From NCBI GenBank assembly GCA_025331435.1, contig JAIWNI010000034.1, forward strand, positions 186,001 to 250,000: a stretch of DNA of 64,000 nucleotides. Direction: 5' to 3'. The notes under the pieces were generated by a model, which did not search any database, was not told the DNA's origin, and saw only the letters and a program-made list of their open reading frames with translations. The stretch is from Choanephora cucurbitarum (Eukaryota > Mucoromycota > Mucoromycetes > Mucorales > Choanephoraceae). Below, piece by piece: positions 10,776 to 22,941 of the stretch (its first letter is position 1; each line of letters begins with the position of its first letter). Both the position numbers and the translations under genes were made by a program.

Positions 10776-12455
10776 TTATTCATCAATCTCCATGGATTCT
10801 TCCGCTAGTGCATCTGTTGTCATGGTTACTTCAGTGGATTTACTGGCTTCATAGTATTGGTTGGGATGTTCAATGATATCTACTTGTTTGCCAGTATGTG
10901 TCACTTCAAAATGACGAGTACAGGCCACTTGGTAATGTCGATTACGAACAAGCTCTAGAATTTCATTGATATGGTTACTGCTGATCTTGTCTTTTTGAAG
11001 TCGATTCTCTAGACTGCCTGCTGAGAAATGACGGAAGGGACAGCCATGGTTATCTCCTGTAGAAGGTGGGTTGCCTGAAATGATCTTGATACAACTAATT
11101 ATACAGTATAAGCAAATGTGGTATAGCTCTCATTTTTTCTTATTACCTAAGTGGTGTATAATTTGTATGCTTTCCTTCTAAACCATAACTATGTCGAATG
11201 TTATAAGCATAATCCTTATTGAATTTATCATCAGTGATCTTGGAAAAGGCTGTTCTCCAGAACAACAGTGCTTCTTCTACCGAAAGACCAATACCCTTAA
11301 GGAACAAACCATATTGAAATCGACCATCATGACGAAGATGTCTATCAACACGTAATGATTCATGCAAGTTACGCATACAGAGTGGCGCATGATGATGAAC
11401 AGCCTAAAGATCATATTAACTATGTTTTTTTTAAAAAAAAAGGACTCTTGAATAACTTACAGTATCCACCTGAGAAGCAGAGATCGATCCAACAGTCGAT
11501 TGATCTACACCATACGATTTTCCTACATACTGTCGTTCTACATTCAACAAGATAGGCTTCAATCGATCATCTTCCTCTAATCTCGGTAATAATTTAGCTG
11601 TGGCCTCTAAGGCTCTCTCAAGGTAGTTTTTGAACTCAAGCATCACTAGGTTGATCTGTTCTGTCATGGGCACATAGGCCTTTCCTTTTCTCACATAGAC
11701 AGATCGGTTGCCTATCATAACAGGTACTTTCTCGAAATCAACTTCAAAAAAGGTCTCTGAAGACACATAGTCAGAAGAAGACATGCCTTGTTTTGGTCTT
11801 GAACAGATCTCCAGTTGTTCACGTATCGCTTCTTTTTCTTCACTGCTTAACTAATAATTAAAATGAGTAAGGCAAGCTAGGGACAATCGAGTGTTACATA
11901 CAATCTTCCAATTCAAGTTGAGATAGTTCAAAAAATTCTTTTTTTCTTCCATCGTCTCTTGTTCAAATCGATATTGAAATAAGGTACATTCTTGCTTTAT
12001 AAACCAAGAGCGTAGATCATCACTAGCATAAGCTAAATCAGTTTAAGGCTCAAGATATCTCTCTGTGCTTCTTACCTTCGACAGTAAGCCATACGCAATA
12101 CGAAATGACTAATGTGATCTTTTCTTCTTTCTTCATAGAGATCTGTTGATTTGGATAGATTCGATCGTAGTGGTAAATGTTGATCCAACACTTGACCAAG
12201 TTCTGTCTTTAGATCCTTGTTACGCAAAGCAGCTGCCTCAATAGCACGTAAGACCTGAAGACGATCCAGGGCAAATCCTTCAAACTCTTCAATCGTGATC
12301 TCGGCAGGTGGAGGTTTTAGATAAAAGTTGAGTCGAAAGGGATAGTCGAGATCCAGTCGATGGTTGCGTCCGTTTTCTGAGAACACAAGACGACCTGCAT
12401 TGGCTGTCTGAGAAGCAGCTGCAAAACGATTGACTCTATTTTTACTCTTGAGCAT
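10776..12455 (-). CDS. PRI2: DNA primase large subunit
   Basis: Exons 12076-12455, 11902-12022, 11461-11850, 11147-11403 and 10776-11094 give 488 residues, normal for Pri2/PRIM2. The N-terminal helical domain shows [12 protein letters not shown] and [11 protein letters not shown]; the C-terminal iron-sulfur domain keeps four cysteines in the expected contexts: [32 protein letters not shown] and QVACTRHFE, plus the conserved [12 protein letters not shown]. With the small subunit and Pol alpha it makes RNA-DNA primers at replication origins and on the lagging strand. The exon 2 acceptor is the TAG just before TGATGATC (12022), which restores [11 protein letters not shown] as in other family members; a closer TAG would introduce a stop. 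Confidence 0.95.
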
Positions 12456-12563
12456 GATATATATAAAGAAAAGAAAAGAAAAAAAGGAAAAACGCGAAAC
12501 ACGTCCCGGTATCTAAAAAAGATGCTATTTTGATTGGAAAATAAATAAATATAGAAAATTTTA

Positions 12564-14709
12564 TTATGTTGCATGTTGCTTTTTTAAGTCATGTCTTAGA
12601 GCTTCAAATTCACCTTGTTGTTCAGCCAAAGACATCTTGAGATGAATCAACTGTGATTCTGTATCTGTCAATTGACCAGTGAGATGAGCATTTTCATCTG
12701 CCAAACGCTGATTCTCTAATCGCAATGCCTGTAATTCTTTCTCAAAAGAGGCCTTGACACGAGCCAGATCATTCTTCAGTTGATCCTTTTCATCTTCTGT
12801 ACGCGCATGATCCATTTTGGCATGAATGATCTTCTGAGTCAGTTCCTTGTTCTCTGTCTTGACAATCTGAAGTTGTCCCTCTACAGCACGGATATGTTCA
12901 GTCAGTTGACCGTTGACACGACGCAGGTTATCCTCTTGAGAACTCGATTTGCTCTCTCGGGCCTCATCTCCTGTGAACTGTTGAGCCAGACGAGCCATGA
13001 AACGAGCAGGGAGATCGACACGATAGGTATCTTCTACAAAACTGTTGCCATCATCACCAAAGACAGTAAAGACACCATTACACAAGAAATCAACCAAGGT
13101 TTCGAAATGGAGCTTGAGGATCTTTTCTTGGTTACGGACAATGATGGCTAACCCAATCTGGATAAGGACTTGTGTACCCTCAATCAGTAAGAGATCAATC
13201 ACTCGAAAAGCGAATTCGATAGGACAGCGATAGGCAAAGAGGGTGATAAACCATTGAGAGGCATACATGGAGGGCGTCACACCTTCATTTTCCATATGGC
13301 GGTGGATGACAGGTAGTTTCTGTTGAAAGACATTATCGAACTGATAGATGTGTTGATGTAATATTTCCATACGAGGTGTAAAGTGACCACGTAATCCATA
13401 TTTACCCATCAATTTGATCAAGACACAAAAGGCATTTTCTTCTGACATCTTTTAAAAAGGGTCAGAAACAGAAGTTAGATATCATCCAAACTTACATGTA
13501 ACAAAAGACAACCGATGATAAAGGCCAGACCTTGACAATAGCCTACTTCTTGATCAAAGACACTATAGGCTTTGGCTACATTAAATAGAGATTGTCGACC
13601 TGATTCTTGCATAAAGTAAGGGTGATTAGGAAACGTTCTTGAGATATCTCGTTGAATCTGCTTCTCAAATGGACTGTTGGATCGTTTTAGGATATCTCGG
13701 TATTCTAGTTCCATATCGAAACTATCTCGAGACTTGGAAATGAGCTGCCATACCAGACCACGAATAGGAGAAGGAATACCACCATTTTTGGATAAATTCT
13801 GTCGTAAATCATCCATTTGTGTCTCTATCACTCGACCAAAATCATCAATCACCATAGCCCAGAAATCTAAAGGACAATCAGAACAACACTATCATCAAAA
13901 AATTTGTAATTCTTACCCCAATCATAACTATTGTTTTGATAGCCACCTTTATCTCGATAGTGACCAAGTTCTTCCATGGCTTGTTCTTTTAACATGACAT
14001 GTTTCTCAGAATCGTATTTATGGTCATTATGAGAGAATCGTCTGAATCGAGAAACAAGTTTATCAAAATGACGATGATTAGCACCAGGTGAGCGAGGTGT
14101 GCCTATGACCTGAGGTTTATCAGAATACCGTTTACTCTGTCGTCTCTGATAAGATTCAGAAGGTCTTGAGATTGACTGGACAGAGACAACAGAAGAAGGT
14201 CGAGTGGCAGGTTTCATGAAAGAAGAAAGGATACTGTAACGAGCGCTGTTCTGACTGGTGCTACTGCGATGGGTCTCCTTTGATTCACGACTGTCATAGG
14301 TAGCTGAACGTTGTCGAGCAGGTGGGTTCTTGAGGATAGGAACAGCAGGTGATTTTTGATCGAGCGAGCGTTGTGCATAAACTTGATGGGGTGTTGTCAG
14401 GGTGGTGTCGATCGAGTCGTCGTCACTGGTTGCTGTGGAGGTAGTGGAGGGTACGGCTGGCATGGTCTTTTTCTTGACCTGTTCAAAGTCTGATTCGTCT
14501 CCACTGGACGATTCGTCATCTGTTCTGACATGGATCTTGAAACCAAAGTGATCCATGTACTCATGGCTGTTGGGATTCAGCAGGGCGTCATCCACTACGT
14601 CCAAGTCATATTCGGCCATTTCTAAACTTTCGTCATTTTCTTCGTAATCAGAGCCTGATTCATATAAATCTTTTTGATGATTGACAGGTGTATCGTAAAG
14701 TGTAGTCAT
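12564..14709 (-). CDS. TBC-domain Rab GTPase-activating protein (Gyp5/EVI5-like)
   Basis: Three exons (13917-14709, 13496-13866, 12564-13448) encode 682 residues. The first about 250 are low-complexity, acidic then Ser/Arg-rich, and probably phosphorylated. The TBC domain starts near DFWAMVIDDF, contains IRGLVWQLIS, the arginine-finger motif IQRDISRTFP and the glutamine-finger motif YCQGLAFI, and continues with EENAFCVLIKLM and SMYASQWFITLF. It is followed by a coiled coil of about 110 residues (LRRVNGQLTEHI to the end), as in Gyp5 and EVI5. Such proteins switch off Rab GTPases on Golgi/exocytic membranes, relevant for hyphal tip secretion. The best neighbour comparison is yeast Gyp5, but fine orthology is unproven. 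Confidence 0.92.
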
Positions 14710-15416
14710 TTGTTGAAGTGAAAGAGAGTAAAAGAGGGGTGTGAGCGGAAAGAAGAGGAAGGAGTTAATGTAGTTTTTTTTTTGTGTTACTTGGTTACTG
14801 ATTTAGTCTCAATTAAACTCAAAAGCTCATTTGACAACAAATTTTCAACAGAAAAACCCTTCTCTCCTTTTTATACACAAAAGAAAATAGATGAGAGATT
14901 AAGAATGATTTTAACCTGAAAAAGATGCTATGTATTCTCATTCACTCCTAACATATGAATATCAGTCTATGTCTCCTTTCATTCATTCTCTCATCTGAGA
15001 CTCTTTTAGCTTATTACTTTATGATTAATTTATCAAATGAAGATTGCATAGTGGCTTATGTTCTAGATAGATAATAATTAATTCATGGTTGCCATAACAA
15101 CCTTTTCATTGTTTCATATGTTGTGAAAACAACCTATTTATAGTAGACTTAGCTGACTTTGAGAAATGAAATTTTGGTTTTCAGGTTAAAGCGTACTACC
15201 ATGAATAAGAAGCCAGATAAAGAAGTCTATGACAATAGAAGATCTCTTTTTTTTTTGTGTCAAATAACTTTGTTACGTCATCAATCAGTGTAGATAAATT
15301 TGTACCTTAATTTTAATTGTCTAAATCGGTTTCTTTTTTCTTTCTTTATACTCCAACAAGGTATTGATCGCGTTTGTTAGATCACTCTTTATCTTGAGTT
15401 ACTTACCGTATACTAG
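14710..15416. promoter_or_regulatory. Divergent intergenic region between Rab-GAP and APC/C activator
   Basis: About 700 bp separate two divergently transcribed genes, so both promoters should lie here. It is AT-rich with pyrimidine runs near both starts (for example CTTTTTTCTTTCTT at about 15330-15350). I see no ORF of note and no clear factor-binding site. Confidence 0.5.
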
Positions 15417-17049
15417 ATGTCAAATAATTATAAACGTAAACTAAGATCATATAAACCAAATAAAGATACACAAGTGGAAGTGAAAAAAGAAGAAGAAGAA
15501 GACGAAGAAACAGCAAAAGAAGAAGTAGAAGAGGAAAGTAGACAGTTACCTCAGACACCATCTCCTGTAGATGATATTCAACCTTTCTTTCCACCTTCAC
15601 CTTTTGGAAGAAAAAGACAGCAGCCTGCAGGCGATCGATTCATACCCTCACGAGAGAGAGATATTGTAAGAGACTTTCAAGTGCATAGTGATCCCAACAA
15701 GCGATATTCTACTGATTTATCAACTGAGCCTATCCTCTCCGAATCCAGTCGACGTATTCATGCCTTTTTTCGAGCTGAAATCCTAAATGATCCGACTGCA
15801 GCAGACGAATATATCTCGCCTGAAAGAAATACGCAACGTATCCTTTACTATCAGTCCAATTCTAACGCCACTGTTCATCATTCAGAACCATCAGAAACAG
15901 AATCACTTGGAGTTGAATCATCATTAGACAGTCCAACACCCCATGCTCCACGTTTTCATACATCTGTCATTAGTGAAGCAGGCAGGCGAATTTTATCTTC
16001 AACAAGCCATCTTGAGCGACCTATCAATCAGGCACCCATCAAGACACTAGATGCACCTAACCTTCAAGATGATTTCTATCTGAATTTGATTGATTGGGGC
16101 ACGAATGATTTTGTAGCTGTCGGACTGAATCATGCTGTCTATCTATGGGATGCAGGCACCAGTCGAGTGACTAAGCTACATGAGTTTGTAGATACAGTCA
16201 CTTCTGTCAATTGGTCTCAAGCAGGTTCCTTGTTGGCCATTGGTACATCAAGTGGACATTCATTTCTATACGATACAGCAACTACTCGGTGTATTCGTGC
16301 ATGGCATAATCATGTATCACGTATAGGTAAAAACATATATATATAGATAGATAGCAATTGTCTAACATATACACAAAGGCACGATAGCTTGGCGATCGAA
16401 CATATTAAGTACAGGTGGAAGAGATCGCAAGATCTACCATCATGATGTGCGTTCACCCAACGCCTTTTTCAGAAAACTATCCGGTCATCGACATGAGGTA
16501 TGTGGACTCAAGTGGAATCCAGAAGGCACGATGCTTGCTTCAGGTGGTAATGACAACAAACTGCTTGTTTGGGATTCTCATCAGGACAAGGTGTCTCATT
16601 GCTTTTCAGAACATCAAGCAGCCGTCAAGGCTATCAGCTGGAGTCCTCACAAACGTGGTATCCTGGCCAGTGGTGGGGGTACGGCAGATATGACCATCAA
16701 ACTATGGAACACGATCTCGGGTCAGATGAATGCCTCTTACCATGTAGGCTCACAGGTATGTAATCTGTTATGGTCCAAAAAGACAGACGAGATCGTCTCT
16801 ACACATGGTTATTCTCAAGATGGCGCTGCTTCTTCTAACTCGGTTATTCTGTGGAAAGCAGACAAGATGAAGAAGCTGGCTTCGTTGTCAGGGCATAACT
16901 CGCGTGTACTCTATATGGCACTGAGTCATGATGGCAGCACGGTCGTGACCGGTGCAGGTGATGAGACTATCAAATTCTGGGATCTCTTTTCTTTGGTGAA
17001 AACGACAAAACCAATAGAAACAGACGAAAGGAAAGGTTGTCTTCGTTAG
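15417..17049 (+). CDS. APC/C activator of the Cdc20/Cdh1 (Fizzy-related) family
   Basis: Two exons (15417-16326, 16379-17049) encode 526 residues. A charged Lys/Glu-rich N-terminus is followed by the C-box DRFIPSR, which docks the anaphase-promoting complex, then by LDAPNLQDDFYLNLIDWG and seven WD40 repeats (VNWSQAGSLLAIG, GLKWNPEGTMLASGGND, AVKAISWSP, GAGDETIKFWD and others). The terminal blade wording TGAGDET fits Cdh1/Fizzy-related better than Cdc20. The protein recruits substrates with D- or KEN-boxes for ubiquitylation at mitotic exit and G1. The family normally ends in Ile-Arg; here the end is GCLR, so the tail is Leu-Arg. The intron interrupts the beta-propeller after HNHVSRIG. Confidence 0.9.
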
Positions 17050-17576
17050 ATCTCAAAGAAAAAGAAAAAAAGACCTATTTGCATTTGTATCATATAACTT
17101 CATCCATACCCCCCTCTCTCTCATTGACAACATTGTTCATCTAACACACACACTCTTTCTCTCACCAGAATGATTCCCTCTTTCAATTAAGCTAATAGTA
17201 ATATCCCTTTTCCATTTGATTCTCTTCTTATTCTATGAATAAAGCTAGCCATTAGGTAGTGTTGAGAGTATGTTTGTGGGGAAATTTAAACTATTGGTGA
17301 CAGAAAGGGAGATTTTTATCCCGTTATTTCTCTTGTACCCAATTGACGCGCACTTTCGGATTCTAAACCCATCTCTGGTTAAACTGCTGTTGTTCAAAAA
17401 AAAAAAATCTTGTGTATATTTAAACACAAGATAAGCTATAATTCTCTTTCTTTTTTTTTTTATTCTTTACTCAAGACTTCCTGTCTATCTGCTTTAGAGT
17501 CGCATACTCTCCCTGTAGGTTATATTTTCGGTTTTTTTTAAAGTTTGAAAGCCATATTTGTTATTATATAAAGAAT
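17050..17576. other. Intergenic spacer
   Basis: Between two plus-strand genes. Contains a pyrimidine-rich 3' region, a poly-A run near 17398-17407 and a poly-T tract near 17450-17460 that probably belongs to the promoter of the transporter. No gene seen. Confidence 0.5.
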
Positions 17577-19108
17577 ATGACGAACGAACGTACTATTACT
17601 TTAGATCGTTCTGAAAAGACATTTACTGATCTGGAGGCCATTTCAAATGAATCTAAATCAAATTATTCTCAAGGTAAGACGATGAATTAGCATGTGTCAA
17701 TTGTACTCATCACTCTATAGAAACAACAGATCACACAGAAGAATCACCCTCTACTGAAGATGAACATGATGGTGGCTATGGTTGGTTTATAGTCTTGGGT
17801 GCATTTCTTGTTCAAGTCACTAGTTTTGGCACTATCACAAGTTGGTATGATCTTGTTCAAAAAAAAAAAAAGCTTGTTAAACCTATTTTTACTAATGCAC
17901 AATTCTATTGACTTATGTAGGGGTAATATTTCATATGCATTTGAATGATCTGACTGAAAAAAAAAAAAAAAGACTAACAATAGAATCTAGGTGTAATGCA
18001 AGATTATTATGAACAACATTATTTTAGTCAAGTCTCTAATGCTGCGCTCAATCTCAGTTTTGTCGGTACACTCTCCATGGTCTGTCTAAACGGTATCAGT
18101 CCTCTTGCTCAGATTCTTGTGTCCACCTTTGGTATCCGCATCGTGATGATTATTGGTACGCTCTTTATTGCTCTGGGTCTAGAAATGGCTAGCTTTGCTA
18201 CACAAATTTGGCATCTCTATCTGACTCAAGGTATTGTGTTCGGTATAGGCGCAGCCTTTATTTATGTCTCCATCATGGGTGTAGCACCACAATGGTTCTC
18301 TCGCCGTAGAGGATTAGCCTTGGGCATCATTGCAAGTGGATCTGGTATTGGTGGATTAGCTATTCCTTTCATTATGACAGCTGTCAATCAACAGTTAGGT
18401 CCTGCCTGGAGTTACCGTATCCTTGGTTTTGTCTGTCTCTTTTGTGATGTGATTGCCTGTCTTACTATTCGTGAACGTGTCCCATTGCCGCGCAAACGCT
18501 TGTCTCAGATGATTGATTTTTCCGTCATGAAAGATGCTCGTTTTGTCTTGTTCATGGTGGCTTCCAACATCGGTCTGTTTGGTTATTTTATTCCTTATTT
18601 CTTCTTGCCCTCCTATGCTACCTATATTGGTCTGTCAGAAACAGAAGGTTCTGCCTTGGTGGCCGTCAGTGCAGCTGGTAATTTTGTGGGCCGTATTATC
18701 TGTGGGTTCCTTGCTGATCGTATTGGTAAGATCAATACCAATTTGATCTTTACATTCATCTCTTCCTTGAGTTGTCTCTTGATCTGGACCTTTGCTGGTT
18801 CTTATGGTAGTCTGATGGCCTTCTCTGTTGTGTTTGGTCTGACAAGTGGGTCGTTCTTTGCTTTGATCTCTCCCTTGACTGCCTATCTATTGGGCATGGA
18901 ATTGTTTCCTTCGGGCCTGTCCTTACTTTTGTTGTCTAATGTGATTGCTGTATTTGGTTCCAACATTGCCAGTGCAGTGGAATCTGGTGTATCCTCTTCT
19001 CCTTTCTTTAGTTACAAGATGTTTGCTGGTGTTGCTTATCTGATAGGTGCTATCTTGCTTTTAGTCCTCAAGTTGAACTTGAATCGTAGCTTGTTTGCTA
19101 AAGTCTAA
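17577..19108 (+). CDS. Monocarboxylate-transporter-like MFS permease
   Basis: Exons 17577-17673, 17721-17844, a proposed 2-nt micro-exon 17921-17922, and 17991-19108 give 446 residues. After a hydrophilic N-terminus comes DGGYGWFIVLGAF, the hallmark TM1 motif of the MCT (SLC16) family, then TSWGVMQDYYEQHYF, and the loop motif ISVMGVAPQWFSRRRGLALGIIASGSG-like sequence between TM4 and TM5. About twelve hydrophobic segments follow. Fungal members (Mch/Esbp6-like) move monocarboxylates, riboflavin or unknown substrates at the plasma membrane. The junction coding Trp-Gly needs the bases GG, which are present only between two complete introns (17845-17920 and 17923-17990); reading through the first acceptor gives a stop after eight codons. 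The substrate is unknown. Confidence 0.88.
17921..17922 (+). other. Proposed 2-nt micro-exon of the MCT-like gene
   Basis: The context is TTATGTAG-GG-GTAATA: an acceptor, two bases and a donor. The two bases complete TGG (Trp) and begin GGT (Gly) of the conserved SWGV motif. The downstream intron has a CTAAC branch-like site 12 nt before its AG. Confidence 0.6.
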
Positions 19109-20716
19109 ATTAAAAAAAAAACCCCCCTTTCCTTTTCTGCTTTCTATTGATCCTTTGCTTATGTTGAATGACAAATCGTTTTATTCTGACTTTCTTCAAT
19201 AATTCAAGCAAGGTAGATAAACTTATCTTGTTTTTTTTTAAAAGTCCTCAAACCCCTATCAATCAACAGAATTACATCTTATTTGTCATTATGACTTTAA
19301 GTACCAAATGATTCTTGACTATCAGAAAACCAGCAAAAAAAAAAGAAGAGAAAGTACAAGCATTATTCTAAGATGATGGTGAAACCATTGACTGCTTTAG
19401 ACGAAGCACAAGAAGCATCTCAGTATATTGTCTCCAAACTCAAAAGAAAAGTCAAAGAAGCAAATTTGGTTTTATCAACTATGTTGTCATTTGAAGGAAA
19501 CATAAATAGAATTGACAAGTAAATAAAAACAAAGACCTTACATCAGTTCCCCCCCTGTCGAGATCAAAAAGAAAGATAAACCAATTATAGGAATAGGCAT
19601 TGACAGATACAAACGGGGCTGTTTTCATTCAATTGAATCATTCTCTAGACAACAGCCTTTTTTCTTTTCTTTTCTTTGGCTCTCGTTTATTCAAAGTTTT
19701 ACAATGACAACATATAGAGATTTGATTCAATAAAAGTCTATCTTAAAGCAATAACCATAAAGAGTAGCTGTTTGCTGAGATACAGACAATGTTCTCTATA
19801 TTGTTCTATCATTATCTTTAAGCAACTGTACTACGTCTTACTTTGAAATACAAAAAAAGAACACTTTGTGGTCAGTAACATACACAAAAAGAAAGAAAAA
19901 CTATTTTGTTATGTATATAACAACTGTTTTCTTAAGAAAAGGAGATCGGAGACACTTGTAAAAAGAGCATCACTTTGGCAATAAAAGAGTCACCTTTAAA
20001 TGAAAAAACCGGTTGATCTCCAAAGAAATTCATCTAAAGGTGTCTACATTAGAAGTTCTCTGTTTACTGTAGTTCCAAAAAAAGCTATTAAATATTACTA
20101 CCTTGTTTGTCGTTCTATTTTTCGTAGTACCATCATTCTTGACATTAAAGCAGATTGTCAAATACTATCATCACTACTTTATTTAAGGTTTGATGTTGCA
20201 ACTAGAATTGTCCATAAAGCGTACACAATTGTCTAAAAAAAGTAATGAACGGCCCGAAAGTTGGTTTTCTATTTTGTGGCTCCTAATATCCTGATTGTAG
20301 TTTCAACTTTGATACATCAGTGTGAGATATCAAACTCTCATTTTTTCGCGTCTTGGGGTGAGTCGAGTGATCTGAAGGTCTCTTCTTCTATTCACCATGA
20401 CTCACTAAACCAACTAGATTTGTTTTTGTCTAAATGACCATTAATTTTCAACAAGTAAAACGTACGATCTGATGCACAATTTTGAAATCCGTTACTGCCC
20501 AAAAAGTAAAAGTAGAAAAACAAGGAAATTGCCAGTTTAGTATTTGGTCTGTGAGTGATACAAGAATAACCACATGAGCGCCAAAACAATTAATTTTGCT
20601 GTTGTTTGCTATTGTCTTTCCTTTTCAAACATTGCCTTCCTATATAAAACAATGAACTCATCTCTTACTTTTTCGCTCCCTTTCTATTCCTCTCCTTCTT
20701 TATTTCCTTAACCTAT
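19109..20716. other. Intergenic region of 1.6 kb
   Basis: AT-rich with poly-A/T runs. Apart from the small ORF listed at 19373-19522, only chance ORFs are present. The last 60 bp upstream of the F-box gene are pyrimidine-rich (CTTTTTCGCTCCCTTTC), a common promoter-proximal composition in this window. Confidence 0.45.
19373..19522 (+). CDS. Possible small protein of 49 residues, amphipathic
   Basis: An ATG-initiated ORF (tandem ATG ATG) encodes MMVKPLTALDEAQEASQY and continues with IVSKLKRKVKEANLVLS to a TAA at 19520. Composition is protein-like, with alternating charged and hydrophobic residues that could form one amphipathic helix. There is no signal peptide and no known motif. It sits alone between the MCT and F-box genes, about 260 bp after the former, so it may also be part of that gene's 3' untranslated region or a chance ORF. 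Confidence 0.3.
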   Translation: MMVKPLTALDEAQEASQYIVSKLKRKVKEANLVLSTMLSFEGNINRIDK

Positions 20717-22090
20717 ATGCCCGCTACACTAGATACCACCTATAACTTTTTACCCTTATCAGAACCTCGCTTTTTAATTGAACCTTATCTAAAGAGTTAT
20801 TACCTCAAAACCAATCGAATTAAGCGCAGTCCTAAGCAACAAGGTAAAACTCCTTTTTAATAGGATTTATTATTTAAACTGACATTTGAATTAGATAAAT
20901 TCACTTCTTTACCTTATGAAATCATCTGTCATATTATTTCTCACTTGGATGGACCAACCTTATGCCGTCTCGCGTCTGTTTCACGTAAATGGTTCAGACT
21001 GATTCGATCCAACCATTCTCTCTGGAAACACCAGACACTAAGCACATTCAACTTGACATTACCCCATTCCAACATGGACTGGTATCGTCTCTATCAACAA
21101 CAAGCAATCTTAAAAAAACGATGGGCACTTGGCCAAGTCAACACTCATTACCTACTTGGACACCTCGACAGTGTCTACTGTCTTCAGTTTCACGACCGTT
21201 TCTTGTTCACCGGCAGTCGAGACAAGACTATCCGATGCTGGGATCTAAAAGAGTATCGCACTCTCTATACTCTCAAAGGTCATCAGGGCAGTGTCCTTTC
21301 TCTCTGTTTTGCTGGTCAACTGCTGGTCTCTGGTTCCAGTGATGGCAGTGTCATTGTATGGAATCTGCAGACACAACAACCTATCTATCATTGGAGAGGA
21401 TATCACCAGAGTGCAGTGCTGGGTGTCTGCATGAATGAAAACTACATTGTCAGTTGCTCCAAAGATCAAACTATCTGTATCTGGGATATCAAGACAGGGC
21501 AATTAAAGCGACGCATGCTGGCTCATCGAGGACCTGTCAATGCTATTCGGTTAGTAGGCAATCGTCTTGTTTCCGCTTCAGGTGACACATTGATCAAGAT
21601 GTGGGACATTGAGTCAGGTGAATGTGTCCGCAAGTATGCAGGTCATACACGTGGTATTGCCTGTCTTGCCTTTGATGGCACCCGTATAGTCAGTGGCTCT
21701 AATGATAAGACGATCAAAGTCTGGGATGCAGAGGTAAAGCTTACTTATTAAAAAAAAAGAGAGAGAAATGATAATTAACTATGAACAATAGTCTGGTCAA
21801 TGTATCATGAGTTGTGAAGGACATACTGATTTAGTCCGAAGCCTCAGTATAGATCAAGACCGTATTGTCAGTGCAAGTTATGATCAGACTATTCGTGTAT
21901 GGAACATCAAGACAGGTGCTTGTTTGCTCAAATTCGAAAGTGGACATTCAAGCTGGATATTTGATGTTCAGTTTGATTCAAACAAGATTATAAGGTAAAT
22001 ATAACACACTTCTGTACAGATCATCATTGGCTAACAGTACCTTACATTAGTGCAAGTCAAGATCGACGCGTTCTTGTGATGAACTTTTAA
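20717..22090 (+). CDS. F-box/WD40 protein (SCF ubiquitin-ligase substrate receptor)
   Basis: Exons 20717-20843, 20895-21733, 21792-21994 and about 22051-22090 give roughly 402 residues. An F-box lies near residues 43-90 (FTSLPYEIICHIISHL, LCRLASVSRKWFRLI), followed by a WD40 propeller of about seven repeats (LLGHLDSVYCLQF, TGSRDKTIRCWD, SGSSDGSVIVWN, CSKDQTICIWD, SASGDTLIKMWD, SGSNDKTIKVWD, SASYDQTIRVWN, and the last SASQDRRVLVMNF). The F-box would bind Skp1 and the propeller would capture phosphorylated substrates, as in Cdc4/Fbxw7 or Met30. It is shorter than Cdc4 and Met30, with almost no N-terminal extension; the specific ortholog is unclear. Confidence 0.9.
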
Positions 22091-22941
22091 AGATAGAGAT
22101 ACCATCTACTATGAATATAGATACCACTTTGTACATACCAACTCCACTCCAAACTTTACTTTGCTTAATAATAATAATAACACTGATTCACTTTCTGATT
22201 AAATAAGCCTCATTACAAAATTCCCTATAAGTTACCTATCCATGCACACATTAATTAGTGACTGACTTGACTCACTTGATAAATAAACAGCCTTTATCAG
22301 CTTCCTTAAAGCAGCTTTTATACAAAGAAGCAGGTACTTTATGTTGACCGTATCGATACTGTGCACAAGTACTTTTTCTCTCTTTTTTTTTCTCTCTCTC
22401 TCCTTTGTGTTGATTCAATTCTTTTTAAGCATATTTCTTAAAGTGTAAAAGTTTCTTATTAACTCATTCAAACCGGTTTCTGAGTTTTGTTTAAAAAAGC
22501 TTGACAGTTTCTTTTTTGGCTGCTGGCCTTGTCAACTAATGGAATGTTCATAATTACGTAAAATTTACCTTAAGGAGCTTATTCAACATGCTTATGTGTA
22601 TCGACAGCCTTTTTGCGGTGTTTTTTTTAGTCAGCTCTCTTAAGGAATAGATAGTGCATAAACAGCTATTTATTTTGAGTGGCATTTTTATTTCTACATA
22701 AAATTGTAGTTTGGGGAGGGCTGTCAATGACAAACCAAAAATAAATGCTTATTTAGTGAACCAATTAAAATCCATTTTTATCAATAATTTTTTTTTTACA
22801 CATGACTTGTGCACACATACACACACATCCATACATAAGAGAGTTAAAAAAAAAAGGGCAAATGAAAGTTTTTAACTCTTTTTTTTTCTCTCTCTCTCTC
22901 TCTCTTTCTTTTTTTTTTATATTTTTTTTTACCATAGAAAT
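22091..22941. other. Intergenic region, 850 bp, with CT tracts
   Basis: No gene. Long poly-T and (CT)n tracts occur at about 22377-22404 and 22877-22930, the latter ending just before the Rua1-like start codon. Short tandem ACACACAT occurs near 22811-22830. Confidence 0.5.

Noticed and set aside
10679..10786. N-terminal extension of the rhodanese gene starting at 10786
   Set aside because: It overlaps the end of the primase coding region and gives an unlikely hydrophobic leader; 10681 gives a good mitochondrial presequence.
20000..20236. Plus-strand ORF of 78 codons between the MCT-like and F-box genes
   Set aside because: No protein-like motif, no splice or promoter context, atypical composition.
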